Below are positions 49,951 to 52,603 of a DNA stretch of 52,603 nucleotides, one piece after another. This DNA comes from Comamonadaceae bacterium (GTDB lineage: Bacteria > Pseudomonadota > Gammaproteobacteria > Burkholderiales > Burkholderiaceae_C), in the NCBI GenBank assembly GCA_947449025.1, contig CANFQF010000004.1:1-52603 (forward strand), written 5' to 3'. How positions within the stretch are numbered: position 1 is the first letter of the stretch; each line of letters opens with the position of its first letter. Made by a program: the position numbers and the translations under genes. The notes beneath the pieces were generated by a model. That model did no database searches. It saw only the letters and a list, made by a program, of their open reading frames with translations, and was not told the DNA's origin.

Positions 49951-50673
49951 TCAGCGGAAGCGGCTTTGGGGCTTGACCTGCATTTCGCTGTCCAAGGAGC
50001 CCACGTACTGCGCCAGGGCCTTGAGCTCGGCGTTGGTGAACTGCTTGGCGATGCCGCCCATCACGCCGTTGGAGCGACCGACCACGTTGTTCGGCTCGTT
50101 CTTGTAGGACTTGAGGGCCACGAAGAGGTAGTCGGCGTGTTGGCCGGCGATCTTCGGATAGGCGGGGTCGACCGGCTTGGAGAAGTTGGCGCCGTGGCAA
50201 GAGGTGCAGGCCGCTTTTTGCAGCAGGGCCGCCACCTGGGCGCTAGGCTCGCGGGAAGGCTTTTCGGCCACAGCGGGCTTGGCCTGGCTGGCGTACCAGT
50301 CGGCGACTTCGGCCATGTCCTGCTCGGACATGCCGCCACCAATGCCGCGCATGGTGGGGTGCTTGCGCTCACCGGCCTTGTAGGCGTTGAGAGCCGAGAC
50401 GATGTACTTGGCGCTTTGACCTGAGATCATGGGCACGCGGTGGATCTCGGGGAAGGTCGCCTGGTAACCCGGGATGCCGTGGCAGCCGATGCACATGGCC
50501 ACCTTGGTCTCGACGGACTTGGCACCTGCAGCCGCCGCAGGTGCTGCAGCGGACGCTGCCGGAGCAGCGGACTGGGCCTGGACAGAGGACGACGCAAACG
50601 TCGTCGCGACGGTGGTCGCAAACGCGACAAGCAGGCCAGTCTGGCCAAGGAGAGAACGGACGAACTTGTTCAT
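49951..50673 (-). CDS. Diheme cytochrome c (cytochrome c4-like)
   Basis: 240 residues from the ATG at 50673; the frame is open further upstream. A signal peptide (LLVAFATTVATTFASSSVQAQ) and an Ala-rich linker lead to two cytochrome c domains. The heme sites are CIGCH and CTSCH, with distal Met residues in HPTMRGIGGGMSEQDM and GGIAKQF regions. YPKIAGQHADYLFVALKSYK is typical of c4-type proteins. It probably carries electrons in the periplasm to the cytochrome oxidase encoded in this window. It is divergent from the MoxR-like gene. Confidence 0.93.
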   Translation of the reverse strand: MNKFVRSLLGQTGLLVAFATTVATTFASSSVQAQSAAPAASAAAPAAAAGAKSVETKVAMCIGCHGIPGYQATFPEIHRVPMISGQSAKYIVSALNAYKAGERKHPTMRGIGGGMSEQDMAEVADWYASQAKPAVAEKPSREPSAQVAALLQKAACTSCHGANFSKPVDPAYPKIAGQHADYLFVALKSYKNEPNNVVGRSNGVMGGIAKQFTNAELKALAQYVGSLDSEMQVKPQSRFR

Positions 50674-50748
50674 TTTGCGAGCACAATTGACTGCCAAACA
50701 GCCCGGATTATATGGCCCGTCCTTGACGCCACTCACAGCCACGCACAC

Positions 50749-51591
50749 ATGAAGTTCCAAGGCTCACAAAACTACGTTGCCACCCAGGACCTGATGCTCG
50801 CGGTCAACGCCGCCATCACCCTCAAGCGCCCCCTCCTGGTCAAGGGCGAGCCGGGTACCGGCAAGACCATGCTGGCAGAGGAGGTGGCTGCCGCGCTGGA
50901 CATGCCGCTTCTGCAATGGCACATCAAGTCGACCACCAAGGCCCAGCAGGGCCTGTATGAGTACGACGCGGTCTCCCGCCTGCGCGACTCGCAGTTGGGC
51001 GACGAGAAGGTGCGGGACATCCACAACTACATCGTCAAGGGCGTGCTCTGGCAGGCCTTCACCGCCGACCGGCCGGTGGCCCTGCTGATCGACGAGATCG
51101 ACAAGGCCGACATTGAGTTCCCCAACGACCTGCTGCGCGAACTCGATCGCATGGAGTTCCATGTCTACGAGACCCGAGAGACGGTGCGGGCGGTGAACCG
51201 GCCGCTGGTGTTCATCACCTCCAACAACGAAAAAGAGCTGCCCGACGCTTTCCTGCGCCGCTGCTTCTTCCACTACATCAAGTTCCCCGACGCCGACACC
51301 ATGCGCCAGATCGTGCAGGTGCACTTTCCCACGCTGAAGCAGGAGCTGCTGTCGGCGGCCATGAAGACCTTCTACGACGTGCGCAACCTGCCCGGCCTGA
51401 AGAAAAAGCCCAGCACCTCCGAGCTGCTCGATTGGCTCAAGCTGCTGGTCGCCGAAGACATTCCGCTCGAGGCCCTGCACAGCAAGGACGACAAGGTGGC
51501 GGTGCCGCCGCTGGTCGGGGCGCTCCTGAAGAACGAGCAGGACGCGACCTTGTTCGAAAAACTGGTGTTCATGCAGCGCAATAACCGCTGA
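50749..51591 (+). CDS. MoxR-family AAA+ ATPase
   Basis: 280 residues from the ATG at 50749; the longer frame upstream overlaps the divergent cytochrome gene. Walker A is GEPGTGKTMLAEE, Walker B is ALLIDEIDKAD, sensor 1 is FITSNNEKELP, and an arginine finger lies in AFLRRCFFHYIKFPD. MoxR ATPases act as chaperone-like assembly factors with a VWA-domain partner; a gene beginning like a CoxE/VWA protein starts at 52520. The two are separated by a small membrane protein and a GNAT gene. Confidence 0.94.
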   Translation: MKFQGSQNYVATQDLMLAVNAAITLKRPLLVKGEPGTGKTMLAEEVAAALDMPLLQWHIKSTTKAQQGLYEYDAVSRLRDSQLGDEKVRDIHNYIVKGVLWQAFTADRPVALLIDEIDKADIEFPNDLLRELDRMEFHVYETRETVRAVNRPLVFITSNNEKELPDAFLRRCFFHYIKFPDADTMRQIVQVHFPTLKQELLSAAMKTFYDVRNLPGLKKKPSTSELLDWLKLLVAEDIPLEALHSKDDKVAVPPLVGALLKNEQDATLFEKLVFMQRNNR

Positions 51592-51604
51592 ACCAGCGCC
51601 CGCC

Positions 51605-51826
51605 ATGCATCCGCTGCTGATTGAAGGCCTGTCCGATGCCGTCGGCTTTGTCGGCGGTGCGCTGTTGGGCTACTGGGCGGGTGTGCTGCTCGGTCTGGAC
51701 CTGTTCTCCGAGGGCTACGGCAATGGCCAACTCATTGGCATTGCCTTGGTCGGCGTGGGCGGCGGTGGGGGGCTGCATCTGGCCCGGCGCTGGCGATCGG
51801 CACGTCGCAAGAAGGGCGACGAATGA
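51605..51826 (+). CDS. Small membrane protein of unknown function
   Basis: 73 residues. Two likely membrane helices (VGFVGGALLGYWAGVLLGLDLF and LIGIALVGVGGGGGLHLA) with a basic C-terminus (RRWRSARRKKGDE), so the end probably faces the cytoplasm. No family is recognised. It lies 13 bases after the MoxR-like gene and its stop overlaps the GNAT start by four bases, which makes it a believable coupled gene. Confidence 0.72.
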   Translation: MHPLLIEGLSDAVGFVGGALLGYWAGVLLGLDLFSEGYGNGQLIGIALVGVGGGGGLHLARRWRSARRKKGDE

Positions 51827-52470
51827 TTCGGCCCGTACCCCTATCGCTGGAAGGCCATGGCCTGCGTCTGGAACCGCTGGCCGAGCACCACACCGGCCCG
51901 CTGGAGGCGGCTGCGGCCGACGGCGAGCTGTGGACGATCCGCGTGACCTCGGTGCCGGCGCCTGGAGAAACTGCGGCCTACGTCGCCGCCGCCCTCGAAG
52001 GGCAGCGCCAGGGGCACATGCTGCCTTTCGCGGTGGTCGACCCGGCCAGCGGTGCGGTGCTCGGCACCACCCGTTACCACGACATCGTGCCGGCGATCGA
52101 CCGGCTGGAGATTGGCTACACCTGGTACGCCCGCCGGGTGCAACGCACGCATGTGAACACCAGCGCCAAATTGATGCTGATGCGTCACGCCTTCGAAGAT
52201 CTGGGCGCGAAGGTGGTGGGCTGGCGCACCGACAACTTCAACCTCGCCAGCCAACGCGCGATCGAGCGCCTGGGTGCCAAGCGCGACGGCGTGATTCGCC
52301 ACCATGCGATGCGCCGGGATGGCACGGTGCGCGATACCGTGATGTACAGCGTGACCGCTGGCGAGTGGCCCGAGGTCAGCGCGCACCTGTCGCACCTGTT
52401 GTCGAACCTGCAGGCGCCCCCGCTGGCGCGCCTGCAGGCGCGGGGCGACCAGCCCTTGAGTACGCACTGA
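51823..52470 (+). CDS. GNAT-family N-acetyltransferase, RimJ/RimL-like
   Basis: 215 residues. LEGHGLRLEPLAEHHTGPLEAAA opens in the style of RimJ/RimL enzymes. LGTTRYHDIVPAIDRLEIGYTWYARRVQRTHVNTSAKLMLMRHAFEDLG is the acetyl-CoA-binding core, and GWRTDNFNLASQRAIERLGAKRDGVIRHH is the typical C-terminal block. It acetylates a protein N-terminus or a small amine; the substrate is unknown. It overlaps the small membrane protein gene by four bases and has an Ala/Leu-rich tail. Confidence 0.92.
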   Translation: MIRPVPLSLEGHGLRLEPLAEHHTGPLEAAAADGELWTIRVTSVPAPGETAAYVAAALEGQRQGHMLPFAVVDPASGAVLGTTRYHDIVPAIDRLEIGYTWYARRVQRTHVNTSAKLMLMRHAFEDLGAKVVGWRTDNFNLASQRAIERLGAKRDGVIRHHAMRRDGTVRDTVMYSVTAGEWPEVSAHLSHLLSNLQAPPLARLQARGDQPLSTH

Positions 52471-52519
52471 ACCACGCACTGAGCCACGCACCGAACCCCC
52501 GACGCAGACAGCCCCTCTC

Positions 52520-52603
52520 ATGCTGATCGACTTTTTCTACACCCTGCGCGCCGCCAAGCTGCCGGTCTCGGTCAAGGAGCTGCTGTCCTTGCTGCAAGCC
52601 CTG
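52520..52603 (+). CDS. Start of a CoxE/VWA-like protein (cut by window end)
   Basis: Only 28 codons are visible, from the ATG at 52520 to the window end: MLIDFFYTLRAAKLPVSVKE, then LLSLLQAL. This matches the opening of the VWA-containing CoxE-like proteins that accompany MoxR ATPases. The MoxR-like gene at 50749 on the same strand supports the call. The VWA domain itself is beyond the window. Confidence 0.7.
   Translation, partial: MLIDFFYTLRAAKLPVSVKELLSLLQAL

Overview
The window is GC-rich DNA from a member of the Betaproteobacteria, most likely order Burkholderiales and close to Comamonadaceae. The evidence is gene order and protein families: hrcA-nadK-recN, rapZ/mutY/mutM/TPR/lolB/ispE/tRNA-Gln/prs/rplY/pth, a complete aa3-type cytochrome oxidase locus with Burkholderiales-type small accessory genes, a Bug/TctC-type binding protein, and a DUF1841 protein. 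This is inference from families and synteny; there is no rRNA in the window. Genes are tightly packed, and no stretch over 300 bases lacks a feature.

Layout. 1-2.2 kb: end of a serine hydrolase, a degenerate second copy of the hrcA 3' end, a glutathione-S-transferase-like gene and intact hrcA (minus strand). 2.3-5.9 kb: nadK-recN-rapZ (plus). 6-7.9 kb: mutM-mutY (minus), the oxidised-guanine repair pair. 7.9-14.2 kb: TPR protein, lolB, ispE, tRNA-Gln, an array of tandem RNA hairpins, prs, rplY, pth (plus). 14.2-21.1 kb: a ferredoxin, then a five-gene oligopeptide-type ABC importer followed by an amidase. 21.2-26.8 kb: coaD, rsmD, a paired M16 protease (minus), ftsY (plus). 26.8-27.6 kb: a small toxin-antitoxin-like module whose toxin reading frame carries an in-frame TAA. 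27.6-32.6 kb: a PhnCDE-like ABC importer divergent from selD, probably selenium uptake feeding selenophosphate synthesis. 32.5-35.2 kb: cutA, rpoH under a perfect CIRCE element, and a TctC-type binding protein. 35.3-45.2 kb: cytochrome c oxidase structural, assembly and heme A genes (minus), with one small membrane-protein gene on the opposite strand in the middle. 45.3-52.6 kb: methyltransferase, comF, trmL, MaoC-like, an unrecognised Ala/Ser/Gly-rich protein, DUF1841, a diheme cytochrome c, then a MoxR ATPase, small membrane protein, GNAT and the start of a CoxE/VWA-like gene.

How it fits together. HrcA (repressor) and RpoH (heat-shock sigma factor) are both encoded here, and a perfect 9-9-9 CIRCE operator lies in the rpoH promoter, so HrcA should directly control the sigma-32 gene. 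The cta region forms one functional block: subunits I-III, heme A synthesis (ctaB, ctaA), copper delivery (ctaG, Sco), Surf1, and a second Sco-like membrane protein that keeps a CxxxC and a DH pair. The points most worth a second look are the duplicated hrcA tail flanking the GST gene, the CIRCE-rpoH link, two unrelated tandem hairpin arrays, the interrupted toxin gene, the hairpin in the leader of the putative selenium-binding protein, and the unrecognised 355-residue protein with its own promoter.
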